This document shows, piece by piece, positions 19,401 through 26,921 of a stretch of DNA of 60,358 bases; position 1 is the first letter of the stretch, and the number at the start of each line of letters is the position of its first letter. Position numbers and translations under genes: made by a program. Below the pieces are notes generated by a model. That model did no database searches and was not told the DNA's origin. It was given only the letters and a program-made list of their open reading frames with translations. This stretch comes from Flavobacteriaceae bacterium (GTDB lineage Bacteria > Bacteroidota > Bacteroidia > Flavobacteriales > Flavobacteriaceae), in assembly GCA_947463515.1 (NCBI GenBank), contig CANHRI010000009.1:1-60358 (forward strand), written 5' to 3'.

Positions 19401-19928
19401 GTCATCTTGAAGTTTTTCCCCAAACTTTTTCAATTGTTGTGCGGTATAATCTCCTTTCAGGTTGATGTTTAAAATTGGCACTTCTTCTGAAATGTTCAAT
19501 TCAAAAACATTCGGTTCCACTTTACTTCCGTTGTCTAGGTTGGGCCAATCGGTATCGGCTTTGGCATTGTCTACTTTGTCTTTGATTTTTTGTTTGGCCA
19601 ATTCAATGCCAATCTTATCGTCAAATTCGACAATAATCATTCCGTAATCTTGAAAAGAGCTCGAGGTGATTTTGTTTACTCCACTGATGTTTTTAAACTC
19701 TTTTTCCAAGGGTTTGATGACCAATTTTTCCACATCTTCGGCCGAATTCCCGGGGAAAACCGAAGAAATGTAAATCTTGTTTTCAATGATTTCTGGAAAA
19801 TCTTCCCGCGGCATGGTGATGTACGAGTAGATTCCAGCCACCACGATGATAAAGGTGAGAATGTAAACCGTTACGCGATTGTCTACCGCCCAACTGGATA
19901 TGCTAAATTCTTTGTTATGTTTGCTCAT
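16461..19928 (-). CDS. RND efflux pump, inner-membrane permease
   Basis: Proton-driven exporter of the AcrB/HAE-1-like RND superfamily, 1155 residues. It has one N-terminal helix, a large periplasmic domain, six helices including GLVMGLGMLVDDGIVVVDN (with the paired aspartates of the proton relay), a second periplasmic domain and a second helix bundle (MGIISLAGIVVKNGIVLMDF). It forms the operon yceI-tetR-tolC-adaptor-permease, although a broken four-helix-bundle gene separates it from the adaptor. Substrate unknown; no strong heavy-metal signature was identified. The operon's likely regulator is the TetR protein. Confidence 0.93.
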   Translation of the reverse strand: MSKHNKEFSISSWAVDNRVTVYILTFIIVVAGIYSYITMPREDFPEIIENKIYISSVFPGNSAEDVEKLVIKPLEKEFKNISGVNKITSSSFQDYGMIIVEFDDKIGIELAKQKIKDKVDNAKADTDWPNLDNGSKVEPNVFELNISEEVPILNINLKGDYTAQQLKKFGEKLQDDIEEVPEVKKVEILGVDDKEVEIAVDIFKMTAAQVSFDDIQSTVRNENMTLSGGNLISQGSRNNIRIIGEMKDPAELNDIIVKSFGGSVYLKDIATIRFKEKERTTYAREKGKEVVMLNVKKRSGENMISAIEQAREKVSEAQANYLPKNLTIELTSDQSSRVEHQVDELSNHIIFGIILVMLVLMFTMGLRNSLFVGAAIPLSMFIAFALLASMGKTLNTMVLFGLVMGLGMLVDDGIVVVDNVFANMKKGMSRIQASKLGIGEIAWPVISSTATTLMAFLPFALWPGTMGKFMIYFPLTLSVTLGASLFVAMVVNAAMTGGSMDIEDRNIKRKGLKRNSIFIGLGAVIFIIAGYTTGSVFLKSMGHIAVLVLGMMWAYHLKIYQWTQDFQHSFFPRMEEKYKVFLAKILTGKRAWYAFFGIIGMLVLSFVLLGIFPRKVLFFPDNIPNQVITYIEYPQGTDIEKTNKATLFVEKQIIGILSKYVDTQENKNFLAESIVSQVGVGAGNPNVDAGSANETPYKGKVTVNFREFKFRRGINTADLLEEIRRSVKGIPGATVTVEKDSNGPPAGYPISLELRGEDYEAMLAEAQKIIAYLNAKNIEGIEKLQVDINKDSPELEVNVDRANAGSLGISTGQLGFTLRRSVYGQEISTYKEGDDDYNIVMRMQEDQRKNENILFNQSLTFRNPNNGQIMQVPISAVSDTKKTNTFNMIKRKNHKRVMTIYSNVLTGYNADAITKDIAQQLEGYPFPKDINYGFSGVQEEQGKNQAFLNIAFLLAIAGITLIIVLQFNSISKTMVILFTVLLSFSGVFYGYVIANMDFVILMTMMGIISLAGIVVKNGIVLMDFFVLLMDRKVEEKGVESHDDLTLDEIKEVIVESGKSRLRPVLLTALTAVLGLIPLAIGLNFNFFTLITELNPHIFIGGDNVIFWGPLAWTIIFGLTYATILTLVIVPVMFFLVKRIKYRLRDRRKARLEAEA

Positions 19929-19963
19929 GTTTACTGTTATGAGTTTATGTTAATTGTTTATTA

Positions 19964-20431
19964 GTTTAAAAGTGTAAATGTTTAGTTTATGAACTTTTGA
20001 ATTTAGCGGAATGTAAATGATTAATCATTAATGAAAGTTCTCTGATTTTACCTCGAATATCAGTGTAACTTTCTTCCGTTATCCAACAAAAATCTTTGGA
20101 TATAATTATTAAATTCAAAAGTTCAATGGCTGAACTATATGCTATTTCATAAAACCGAGCAGCATCTTTTGGATGTAATCGCGAACTTCCTTCGGCTAGA
20201 TTACAAGCAATTGAAACGGCACTTCCCCGAATTTGTGAGGTGATTGCATAAAGTTCCTCTTTTGGAAAATCATGTGTCAATGGTAAATTTCTTTACTTAA
20301 TACCCGGGCTTTTTGCCAAGCTATTAATCGTTCAAAATTAAATTCTTTCATTTTTTATGGCTTTTATTAGAATTAATTGGCTTTTATACTTTTTTGATTT
20401 TAAACAAGAATACACTTGTACACTTTTACAC
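19964..20431 (-). mobile_element. Putative small cassette carrying a four-helix-bundle gene, with imperfect inverted ends
   Basis: The segment between the adaptor and permease genes is AT-rich and has related ends. 19964-19984 (GTTTAAAAGTGTAAATG...) and the reverse complement of 20411-20431 (GTGTAAAAGTGTACAAG...) agree at 17 of 21 positions. The enclosed gene is a broken four-helix-bundle gene. The inverted ends plus position inside an operon suggest an inserted mobile cassette; a transposase is not encoded. The similarity could in part reflect low complexity. Confidence 0.4.
19987..20351 (-). pseudogene. Four-helix-bundle protein gene (S23-like), frameshifted
   Basis: From the ATG at 20351 the minus strand encodes MKEFNFERLIAWQKARVLSKEIYH and then a stop (TGA at 20279-20277). 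In the next frame the protein continues from 20280: TTG then THDFPKEELYAITSQIRGSA, with the family motif AVSIACNLAEGSSR. Adding one T near 20280 joins both parts into the usual 120-residue four-helix-bundle protein (EIYHLTHDFPKEELY). It is therefore a one-base deletion or a sequencing error. The family occurs in 23S rRNA intervening sequences and scattered in Bacteroidota; its function is unclear. Confidence 0.8.
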
Positions 20432-20439
20432 GGTTTCCA

Positions 20440-21585
20440 CTAAAAATTCAACTTCATTCCTTCTGAAATCGTGTTTACTCCATCGGTGACAATCACATCA
20501 TCAGCGCTAACGCCCTCCAGAATTTCGGTCAAATTATCAGAAGATTGTCCTGTTTTCACTAGGGTCTTCTTGGCTTTACCCGTTTTTCCATCCCGATCGA
20601 TCACCGTATAGACATAGCTGTTTCCTTCGGCATCTTTTTGAATCACGTTGGAAGGAACAACCACCGCATTTTTGTTGGTATAATCAATGATGCGCAATTT
20701 GGCTACCTGATTCGGACGCAATAATCCTTGGGGGTTGGGGACACTTACCTCAATGCCAAAACTACGGTTGCTGGGGTTGATAAATTTACCCACTTGACGT
20801 ACTTTTCCTTTGTACATTTTCCCAATGGAGGTGAGCAATACATCTACTTCAGTCCCCACTTTTAATTTGCCTACATACGTTTCAGGAACTGTAGTCGACA
20901 CATACATATTGCTTACATTGACAATACGCATCAATCCTTGTGGGGAGCCTGGACCCACCACTTGTCCTTTTTCAACATATACTTCATCAATAGTTCCCGT
21001 GAAAGGGGCACGAATGATTGTTTTGGCCAATTGTGCTTTCAACTGCGCAACTCCTTTTTGTGCCGTTACCATGTTGGTTTGCGCTTGTAAGTATTGCATT
21101 TCAGAACCAATTTTCTTGTCCCAAAGGTTTTTTTGACGGTCGAAATTGGTTTTGGCCAAAGCGTATTGGTTTTCTAAACTCGCCAATTGCTGACTTAATC
21201 CAGCATCGTCAACGCGACCCAAGATTTGTCCTTTACTCACTTGCTGACCAGCTTTGACATTCAAGGCGATTAAGGTACCGCTGAATTCAGGTTGAATAAG
21301 AATGTTTTCTTTGGTGTCTACATTTCCTTGCACTTCAAGATAATGGGTAAAAAGAGTGTCTTTTACCGTGGCAATGCCTACCAATGCTTCGTCCACTTTG
21401 ACATTCAAGGCGCTCAAGGCGGCATCGATTTTGTTGATATCCGCTTGTAGTTGCGATTTTTTTGCTTGTAATTCGGTTACTTTTTTGCCTTCAATTAAGG
21501 CGTCAATCGAAGCGGATGATGCTTCTTTTTGGCCACAAGAAATCAAAAGGGCTGTGGTCAGGACGAGGGTGATATATTTTTTCAT
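20440..21585 (-). CDS. RND efflux periplasmic adaptor (membrane fusion protein)
   Basis: Links the RND permease to the TolC channel. It contains 381 residues with a lipoprotein signal (lipobox ending LLIS-C17), a coiled-coil hairpin start at about 30-70, a split lipoyl-like domain (LIALNVKAGQQVSKGQILGRVDDAG and IIRAPFTGTIDEVYVEKGQVV), a helical hairpin around 125-165, and beta-barrel and membrane-proximal domains with LLRPNQVAKLRI. It lies 15 bp after tolC in the same operon. Confidence 0.93.
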   Translation of the reverse strand: MKKYITLVLTTALLISCGQKEASSASIDALIEGKKVTELQAKKSQLQADINKIDAALSALNVKVDEALVGIATVKDTLFTHYLEVQGNVDTKENILIQPEFSGTLIALNVKAGQQVSKGQILGRVDDAGLSQQLASLENQYALAKTNFDRQKNLWDKKIGSEMQYLQAQTNMVTAQKGVAQLKAQLAKTIIRAPFTGTIDEVYVEKGQVVGPGSPQGLMRIVNVSNMYVSTTVPETYVGKLKVGTEVDVLLTSIGKMYKGKVRQVGKFINPSNRSFGIEVSVPNPQGLLRPNQVAKLRIIDYTNKNAVVVPSNVIQKDAEGNSYVYTVIDRDGKTGKAKKTLVKTGQSSDNLTEILEGVSADDVIVTDGVNTISEGMKLNF

Positions 21586-21600
21586 GTAAGGAAAGTTTAT

Positions 21601-22941
21601 TTAGTTTTTACTGAGTAATTTTTCTAAGGCCGCGCGTTTGGTGATGACATCAACCATTGCTTGTAAATAGGACTGTTGTGCGCTGTACAATTGACGCTGA
21701 GCATCGGTCAAATCAAAACTTGAGGTCAATCCTTCTTTGAATTTGATTTGATTTTTGGATTCAATCCGCTCTGCCAAATTCATGCTGTTTTTGGAAGTGC
21801 CCAATTGCTCCAAAGAGAATTCATAATCGCTTTTGGCTTTTTCAAATTGAAGTTTTAAGGTTTGCTCCAACTCGGTCAAACGGGTTTTCGATTGTTCTAA
21901 AGCAATCTTAGCTTGTTGCGTGCGAGCACTTCGTCCCAAGCTACTAAAAATAGGCACGGTTAATCCCAATCCTACATTGGAATAATTAAACCATAATTGG
22001 TCGCTGTTGAACATGGTAAAGCGGTTGCCAAAGGTATTAGCACCAAAGTTGACTTGCGCTCCCAAAGAGGGTAAGGCTTTACTTTTTTCGAGTTTTAACA
22101 ACAATTCCGCACTGGTCAAGGTGTTTTGTCCAATTTGAAAATCGATATTGTTTTTGACTTCAAATTGTTCTTTCAAAATGGCCAAATCCATATTGGTTTG
22201 GGTCAAAAATTCAAGTTTGTCTTTCAGCGTCAATTGGTCTTCGAGGTTGATACCCAAAACAAGTTTCAACATGTCCAATGCAATTCGTTTCTGCCGCTTT
22301 ACATTTTCTAAAGCACTGTTTACTGAGGCCAAAGTAATTTGTAGTTGTTCGACACTTTCTTCTTCGGCAAAGCCGTTTTTGTAGATTTCACGGGTGTCTG
22401 AAAGGGTTTTTTCTAAAGCCGCTTTGTTGCGATTAAAAATAAAAATACTTTCATCGGCCAAAAGCACATTTCCGTAGGTTGTCGTGACGATTTCCCGCAA
22501 TTCGCGATTGGTTTTGACTTTGGCATTTTCGGATATTTTCAAATAGGTTTTCGCCGATTGTAATCCTACTAGGTAGGAACCGTCAAAAATCAATTGTGAT
22601 AAAGTCACCACTGCATTCATATTGTGTTTTGTACCAAAGGCCACCGGAATAAATTCGCCGGGTTGTCCTCCAAAAAATTCAGCAGGAATCAACGATTGTT
22701 GGAGGCGAAAGTTATCTTGGTAACTTACATTACCATTGATTTGAGGTAATCCTATGGTAGTGGTTTCCCATTTTTTCTTTTTTGCCGCTTCTACATCGCG
22801 ATTGGCATTGATGGCCGAATAGTTGTATTGAATGGCGTGATCTATCGCCTCCTTAAGCGTAAAGGCATACGCTTGAGGCTGTTCTTGTGCCTTCAGCAGC
22901 ACAGGGAGCAGCAGTAAGACTGCAAAGATTTTGATTTTCAT
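21601..22941 (-). CDS. TolC-family outer-membrane efflux protein
   Basis: Outer-membrane channel of the tripartite pump, 446 residues. The signal peptide is residues 1-18 (ending LLKAQ). Two OEP repeats are visible, each with long coiled-coil helices, beginning at FTLKEAIDHAIQYNYSAINANRD and at DFQIGQNTLTSAELLLKLEKS. The C-terminal FDLTDAQRQLYSAQQSYLQAMVDVITKRAALEKLLS is typical. It lies 11 bp after tetR. Confidence 0.93.
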   Translation of the reverse strand: MKIKIFAVLLLLPVLLKAQEQPQAYAFTLKEAIDHAIQYNYSAINANRDVEAAKKKKWETTTIGLPQINGNVSYQDNFRLQQSLIPAEFFGGQPGEFIPVAFGTKHNMNAVVTLSQLIFDGSYLVGLQSAKTYLKISENAKVKTNRELREIVTTTYGNVLLADESIFIFNRNKAALEKTLSDTREIYKNGFAEEESVEQLQITLASVNSALENVKRQKRIALDMLKLVLGINLEDQLTLKDKLEFLTQTNMDLAILKEQFEVKNNIDFQIGQNTLTSAELLLKLEKSKALPSLGAQVNFGANTFGNRFTMFNSDQLWFNYSNVGLGLTVPIFSSLGRSARTQQAKIALEQSKTRLTELEQTLKLQFEKAKSDYEFSLEQLGTSKNSMNLAERIESKNQIKFKEGLTSSFDLTDAQRQLYSAQQSYLQAMVDVITKRAALEKLLSKN

Positions 22942-22952
22942 TGGATTGATGA

Positions 22953-23546
22953 TTAAGTATGTAGGGTTAATTGTCGTTCTAATTCTTCCAAACCAGCGGG
23001 TGTTGCAATGGCTCGGGTGTGGTATTCAAGGGCTTTGGCTTCCAATTCAGAAGCGTCCTTTTCGTACAAGGTATTTTCATTGATGGAAAAAATTAGTGTG
23101 TAATAAAATTGTACAGCTGCTGCAATGTCAACTTCAGGGCGATATAATCCTTCGGCGATTCCTTTTTCAATGTTATGGGTAAAAAGTTGACTGCAATCTT
23201 GAATTTCATTGGCCATCATCTTTTCATAGATTTCAGGGTAATGTTTTTTCAATTGATAAGCGGGTGAATGATCAAACGATTGAAACATTTCTTTAAACAT
23301 CTTTCGAATTTCAAAGTTTTCAGCGATGGCATTGTGGTTTTGAGCGACCACTTCATCCATTAGCGTATGAATTTTTTGATGCACTACTTCGGTACCTTCC
23401 TCGATCAATTTCTCTTTGTTGCTGAAATACTTGTAAATCGTTTTTTTCGAAATACACATTTCACAGGCAATGTCATCCATCGTTACGCTTTTGAAGCCCA
23501 ACTTCAAAAACATTTCGGTTGCTTTTTTGATGATTTTCTCTTTCAT
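22953..23546 (-). CDS. TetR/AcrR-family transcriptional regulator
   Basis: A 197-residue one-component repressor. Residues 1-50 form the TetR-type HTH: KIIKKATEMFLKLGFKSVTMDDIACEMCISKKTIYKYFSNKEKLIEE. The remainder is an all-helical ligand-binding and dimerisation domain with no recognisable signature. It is the second gene of the yceI-tetR-tolC-adaptor-permease operon, 9 bp after yceI. The matching palindromes upstream of yceI and of the NDH-2 gene are its probable operators, which would make it autoregulatory. The ligand is unknown. Confidence 0.92.
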   Translation of the reverse strand: MKEKIIKKATEMFLKLGFKSVTMDDIACEMCISKKTIYKYFSNKEKLIEEGTEVVHQKIHTLMDEVVAQNHNAIAENFEIRKMFKEMFQSFDHSPAYQLKKHYPEIYEKMMANEIQDCSQLFTHNIEKGIAEGLYRPEVDIAAAVQFYYTLIFSINENTLYEKDASELEAKALEYHTRAIATPAGLEELERQLTLHT

Positions 23547-23555
23547 AATATTCGA

Positions 23556-24062
23556 TTAAGCGACAGCATAGTGTTTAAATTCAATATGGGCCCTTAAGGT
23601 TAAATTTTGTCCCAACGGATAACCATCGATAAGGATAGGTCCGTAGTTGTTCCACCCAAATTCGCGTTTATTCAAGATGCCATAAATTTCAAAGGACGCT
23701 TTCTCCCCATCGTTTTCCTGCGTTAAATCGGTAAGCACTAATTCCAATTCCACGATACGACTTACGTTGTTTAGGGTGAGAATGCCTTTAATAAAATTGA
23801 TGTTGGGATTAATTTTTTGAAACGATAAGGATTTAAAACTGATACGTGGTGGTGTATGTGTGGCTAAGGTTCCCAAGGAGGACGTAGCGGTAAGGTCTAA
23901 ATCAAATTCGAGTTGCGCATCAGTTATTTCATTAGCGTTCAAAACAATAGAACCTGTTCCCGATTGCAAAGTGCTGTTGATGTAACGACGCACACGGCGA
24001 GAAGGTTTCAACACAATGGCAGAAGCTTCAGGGTCAAGGGTCCAATTCGTATTCGGATGCAT
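23556..24062 (-). CDS. YceI-like protein without signal peptide
   Basis: A 168-residue protein of the YceI lipocalin-like fold, whose members bind isoprenoid chains. Family hints are the start WTLDPEASAIVLKPSRR, the central SFKSLSFQKINPNINFIKGILTLNNVSRIVELEL and the REFGWNNYGPILIDGYPLGQNLTLRAHIEF end. No signal peptide is seen, so it appears cytoplasmic, unlike E. coli YceI. It is the first gene of the efflux operon, directly under the palindrome-covered promoter. The specific function is unknown. Confidence 0.82.
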   Translation of the reverse strand: MHPNTNWTLDPEASAIVLKPSRRVRRYINSTLQSGTGSIVLNANEITDAQLEFDLDLTATSSLGTLATHTPPRISFKSLSFQKINPNINFIKGILTLNNVSRIVELELVLTDLTQENDGEKASFEIYGILNKREFGWNNYGPILIDGYPLGQNLTLRAHIEFKHYAVA

Positions 24063-24085
24063 AGTAGGTAATTTTTTTTACGGGT

Positions 24086-24125
24086 CAAAAGTAAATAGGA
24101 AACTTTTAATACTAAAATAGTTTCC
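24086..24125 (-). promoter_or_regulatory. Promoter and palindromic operator of the yceI-tetR-efflux operon
   Basis: The -7 box TACTTTTG lies at 24093-24086 on the minus strand, 24 bp before the yceI ATG. A 28-bp imperfect palindrome at 24098-24125 (arms GGAAACTTTT and AAATAGTTTCC) begins 4 bp upstream of the box and covers the -33 region. The same arrangement is found in front of the NDH-2 gene. Such a position fits a repressor site, most likely for the TetR protein of this operon. Confidence 0.7.
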
Positions 24126-24153
24126 TTGTTCTTAACTGAAAATTAACATTCCC

Positions 24154-25428
24154 TTAGGGTGTTTTTGTTCGATCTGGGCGAATGATCATACGCAAAGAGG
24201 AATTGCGACTGAAATACGCCAATGCCCAATGGTACAGCGTGTTTACTTTGTTACGCGGCATGGATAGCGACATCAAATGCACCAACAACCAGGTGAGCCA
24301 AGCCAAGAATCCGCTGAAATGCCAGTTGGGACGAACCAAGTCGACCACCGCCTTATTGCGTCCAATGATGGCCATCGAGCCTTTGTCGTTGTAATGAAAA
24401 GGAATTGGAGGTTGGTTTTTGAGTTCGCGCACGATATTTTTTGCAAAATTGCTCCCTTGTTGCATAGCGACTTGAGCCACTTGAGGATGCCCGTTGGGAA
24501 AATCAGGATCGGTTTCCATAAAAGCGGTATCGCCCAATGCATAGACATTGGTTGTGCCCTCCACAATATGATAGGCATTCACGCGCAAGCGATTGCCTCG
24601 ACCGTAACTCTTTTCATCCAACCCTTCAAAACGACGGGCAGTGACTCCCGCGGCCCAAATCAGGTTTCGCGCCCGAATTTTACTGCCATCGCGCAAGGTT
24701 ACCGTTTCCCCATCATAATCCACTACATGGCTGTTTAAGCGCACTTCAACCCCTAATTCTTGGATGGCTTGTAAGGTGGCTTTTTGGGCGTGGGCACTCA
24801 TCGGTGAAAGTAATTCCGAACCGCCGTCGATAAGGTAAATTTTGGAAGGGGTTAAATGCCCCAATTCGGGATACTCTTGTGCGATGATGGTTTTGCTCAT
24901 TTCAGCAAACATTCCTGACAATTCCACACCTGTCGGACCCCCGCCGGTGACTACAATCGTCATCAATTCGTGTTGTTCTTGCGGGTCGCGACTGTTGGCC
25001 GCTTTTTCTACCCGTTGCAACATCAAATTGCGCATATTTAAGGCTTCTTCCAGGGTTTTCATCGGAATGGCATGGCGTTGCACATTTTCCATTCCAAAAA
25101 AATTGGTTGTAGTTCCTGTGGCCAAAACTAGGTAATCATACGATAGGCTTCCGTTGTTCAAGTTGATGGTATTTTTCTCCCAAGCAATGGATTGCAATTC
25201 GCCCATCCAAAATTTCAAGTTCCGTGTACTAGCAAACATTTTTCGGAAGGGATAACTGATAGAGGATATCTCTAGAAATCCTGTAGCCACTTGGTACAAA
25301 AGGGGTGGAAAAAAATTGTAATTGTTTTTATCAACGAGGGTAATGTCAAGGTGCGGATGGTTGGCTAACTGGCGGGCAACGTTCATTCCCGCAAATCCAC
25401 CGCCCACAATAACCACATGCTTTTTCAT
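24154..25428 (-). CDS. ndh: Type II NADH:quinone oxidoreductase (NDH-2)
   Basis: Single-polypeptide, non-pumping NADH dehydrogenase, 424 residues. The FAD-binding VIVGGGFAGMN is at the N-terminus, the NADH-binding VVTGGGPTGVELSGMFAEM near residue 165, the FAD motif VYALGDTA near 295, and a C-terminal hydrophobic segment (FSGFLAWLTWLLVHLMSL) for membrane attachment. The ATG at 25428 is chosen because a further upstream start at 25455 would lie inside the -7 box. It is monocistronic with its own palindrome-covered promoter. This gives the cell a second NADH entry besides complex I. Confidence 0.9.
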   Translation of the reverse strand: MKKHVVIVGGGFAGMNVARQLANHPHLDITLVDKNNYNFFPPLLYQVATGFLEISSISYPFRKMFASTRNLKFWMGELQSIAWEKNTINLNNGSLSYDYLVLATGTTTNFFGMENVQRHAIPMKTLEEALNMRNLMLQRVEKAANSRDPQEQHELMTIVVTGGGPTGVELSGMFAEMSKTIIAQEYPELGHLTPSKIYLIDGGSELLSPMSAHAQKATLQAIQELGVEVRLNSHVVDYDGETVTLRDGSKIRARNLIWAAGVTARRFEGLDEKSYGRGNRLRVNAYHIVEGTTNVYALGDTAFMETDPDFPNGHPQVAQVAMQQGSNFAKNIVRELKNQPPIPFHYNDKGSMAIIGRNKAVVDLVRPNWHFSGFLAWLTWLLVHLMSLSMPRNKVNTLYHWALAYFSRNSSLRMIIRPDRTKTP

Positions 25429-25452
25429 GGGTAGGCGATTTAAAATTCGGTA

Positions 25453-25492
25453 CAAATGTAAAGAGGAAACTTTTAGTACTGGAATAGTTTCC
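25453..25492 (-). promoter_or_regulatory. Promoter and palindromic operator of the NDH-2 gene
   Basis: Minus-strand -7 box TACATTTG at 25460-25453, then 4 bp upstream a 28-bp palindrome at 25465-25492 (arms GGAAACTTTT and AATAGTTTCC, centre AGTACT). Its length, arms and distance to the box equal those of the yceI promoter, and identity continues on the upstream side (TTGTTCTTAAC). Likely bound by the same repressor. Confidence 0.7.
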
Positions 25493-25560
25493 TTGTTCTT
25501 AACGCTAATTTAACACGCTTGAAATTGTTGCTTTATATGAGGAATCGCATTGAAATTCAT

Positions 25561-25568
25561 TAGCTTTG
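25561..25568 (+). promoter_or_regulatory. -7 box of the polyprenyl synthase gene
   Basis: TAGCTTTG on the plus strand, 21 bp before the ATG. No good -33 element. It diverges from the NDH-2 promoter about 100 bp away, but no palindrome overlaps it. Confidence 0.4.
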
Positions 25569-25589
25569 TCGGGAGTAATTTAACATTCT

Positions 25590-26564
25590 ATGCAGCCGCT
25601 CGCTTCTTACCAACAATTGATAGCCGACTATTTTGAATCGCTTGCCGTGATCAAAGAACCTCGCAATTTATACGAACCTATTCAATACATTTTATCTTTA
25701 GGCGGAAAACGCATGCGCCCCGTACTTACCTTGATGGCTACGGATGTGTTTGATGGCGATTGTAAAAAAGCGTTGGCAGCAGCTACTGCGGTTGAGGTTT
25801 TTCATAATTTTTCATTGGTACACGATGATATTATGGACGATGCTCCATTGCGACGTGGCAATGAAACCGTGCATGAAAAATGGAATGTCAATACTGGGAT
25901 TTTGTCCGGTGATGCGATGTTGATTCTTGCTTATCAGCATTTTGAGGCCTACGAACCCGAGATTTTCCGTGAGTTGGCCAAATTATTCAGCAAAACAGCC
26001 ATTGAAGTTTGTGAAGGGCAGCAATACGACGTTGATTTTGAAACCCGCGATGATGTGACGTTGGATGAATATTTGAAAATGATCGAATATAAAACCGCGG
26101 TATTGGTTGGCGCTGCCCTCAAAATGGGAGCCATCGTGGCAGGAACCTCTGCCGAAAATGCCAATTTGATTTATGATTTCGGACGAAATTTAGGCATCGC
26201 GTTTCAATTGCAAGACGATTATTTGGATGCTTTTGGGGATCCCGCCACCTTCGGAAAACAAGTAGGAGGAGATATTATTGAAAATAAGAAAACATACCTC
26301 TATATAAAAGCGCTGGAGTTTGCTTCGCCCAGCGAACGCGAGCAACTGGCGCATCTTTTTTCGATTCAACCCGCGGATAACACAGATAAAATTCATTCGG
26401 TGAAAGAATTGTTTGTGAGCACAGGTGCTGCTGCGGCCACGCAAGATGCCATTAAAAACTTCACTTTCAAATCTTTTGAAACGCTGGCTCAAATGGATAT
26501 CCACGAGGACAAGAAAGCCATGTTGCAAGCTTTTGGTGAAAAATTGATGAATCGAAAAGTGTAA
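25590..26564 (+). CDS. Polyprenyl diphosphate synthase
   Basis: Trans-prenyltransferase condensing isopentenyl diphosphate with allylic diphosphates, 324 residues. The first aspartate motif is HDDIMDDAPLRRG, the second QDDYLDAFGD, and the GGKRMRP substrate site is near residue 35. A phenylalanine lies five residues before the first motif (NFSLVHDD) with no insertion in the motif. This resembles short-chain (farnesyl/geranylgeranyl) enzymes more than long-chain quinone-tail synthases, but chain length is inference. Followed after 3 bp by a small conserved gene. Confidence 0.9.
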   Translation: MQPLASYQQLIADYFESLAVIKEPRNLYEPIQYILSLGGKRMRPVLTLMATDVFDGDCKKALAAATAVEVFHNFSLVHDDIMDDAPLRRGNETVHEKWNVNTGILSGDAMLILAYQHFEAYEPEIFRELAKLFSKTAIEVCEGQQYDVDFETRDDVTLDEYLKMIEYKTAVLVGAALKMGAIVAGTSAENANLIYDFGRNLGIAFQLQDDYLDAFGDPATFGKQVGGDIIENKKTYLYIKALEFASPSEREQLAHLFSIQPADNTDKIHSVKELFVSTGAAAATQDAIKNFTFKSFETLAQMDIHEDKKAMLQAFGEKLMNRKV

Positions 26565-26567
26565 ATC

Positions 26568-26921
26568 ATGACCTTTCAAGCTCCTGCCACTACCGATCAA
26601 TTGCTGCATGAAGCGGAATCCATTCAACTGTATGGAAAGTTGCTAGAGCAAATCAACAAGGATTTTAATTTGGCCAATGAGCCCGTCGATTTTCATCCTT
26701 CAACGTCGCCTAAGGAGCTGAAAATCCAATTGCACGAAAAGATCTATCGACTCCTTCAACACAAATATGCTGAACTCCTCAATTTGTTATATATTATTGA
26801 CGTTCCCGAAGACAATGTCAAACAATTAGACGGTGCCGATACGGTAGCATTGGCCGAACAAATTGCGTATTTGGTGTTACGTCGAGAATGGATGAAAGTG
26901 TGGTTTCGGGCGCATTACTAA
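26568..26921 (+). CDS. Conserved hypothetical protein
   Basis: A 117-residue, soluble, mostly helical protein with no signal peptide or membrane segment. I do not recognise a domain. It begins 3 bp after the polyprenyl synthase stop and is certainly co-transcribed. Its stop overlaps by 4 bp the stop of the convergent outer-membrane protein gene. The composition is rich in Leu, Glu and Gln with conserved-looking segments ELKIQLHEKIYRLLQHKY and LVLRREWMKVWFRAHY. A role linked to isoprenoid synthesis would be guesswork from position only. Confidence 0.7.
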   Translation: MTFQAPATTDQLLHEAESIQLYGKLLEQINKDFNLANEPVDFHPSTSPKELKIQLHEKIYRLLQHKYAELLNLLYIIDVPEDNVKQLDGADTVALAEQIAYLVLRREWMKVWFRAHY

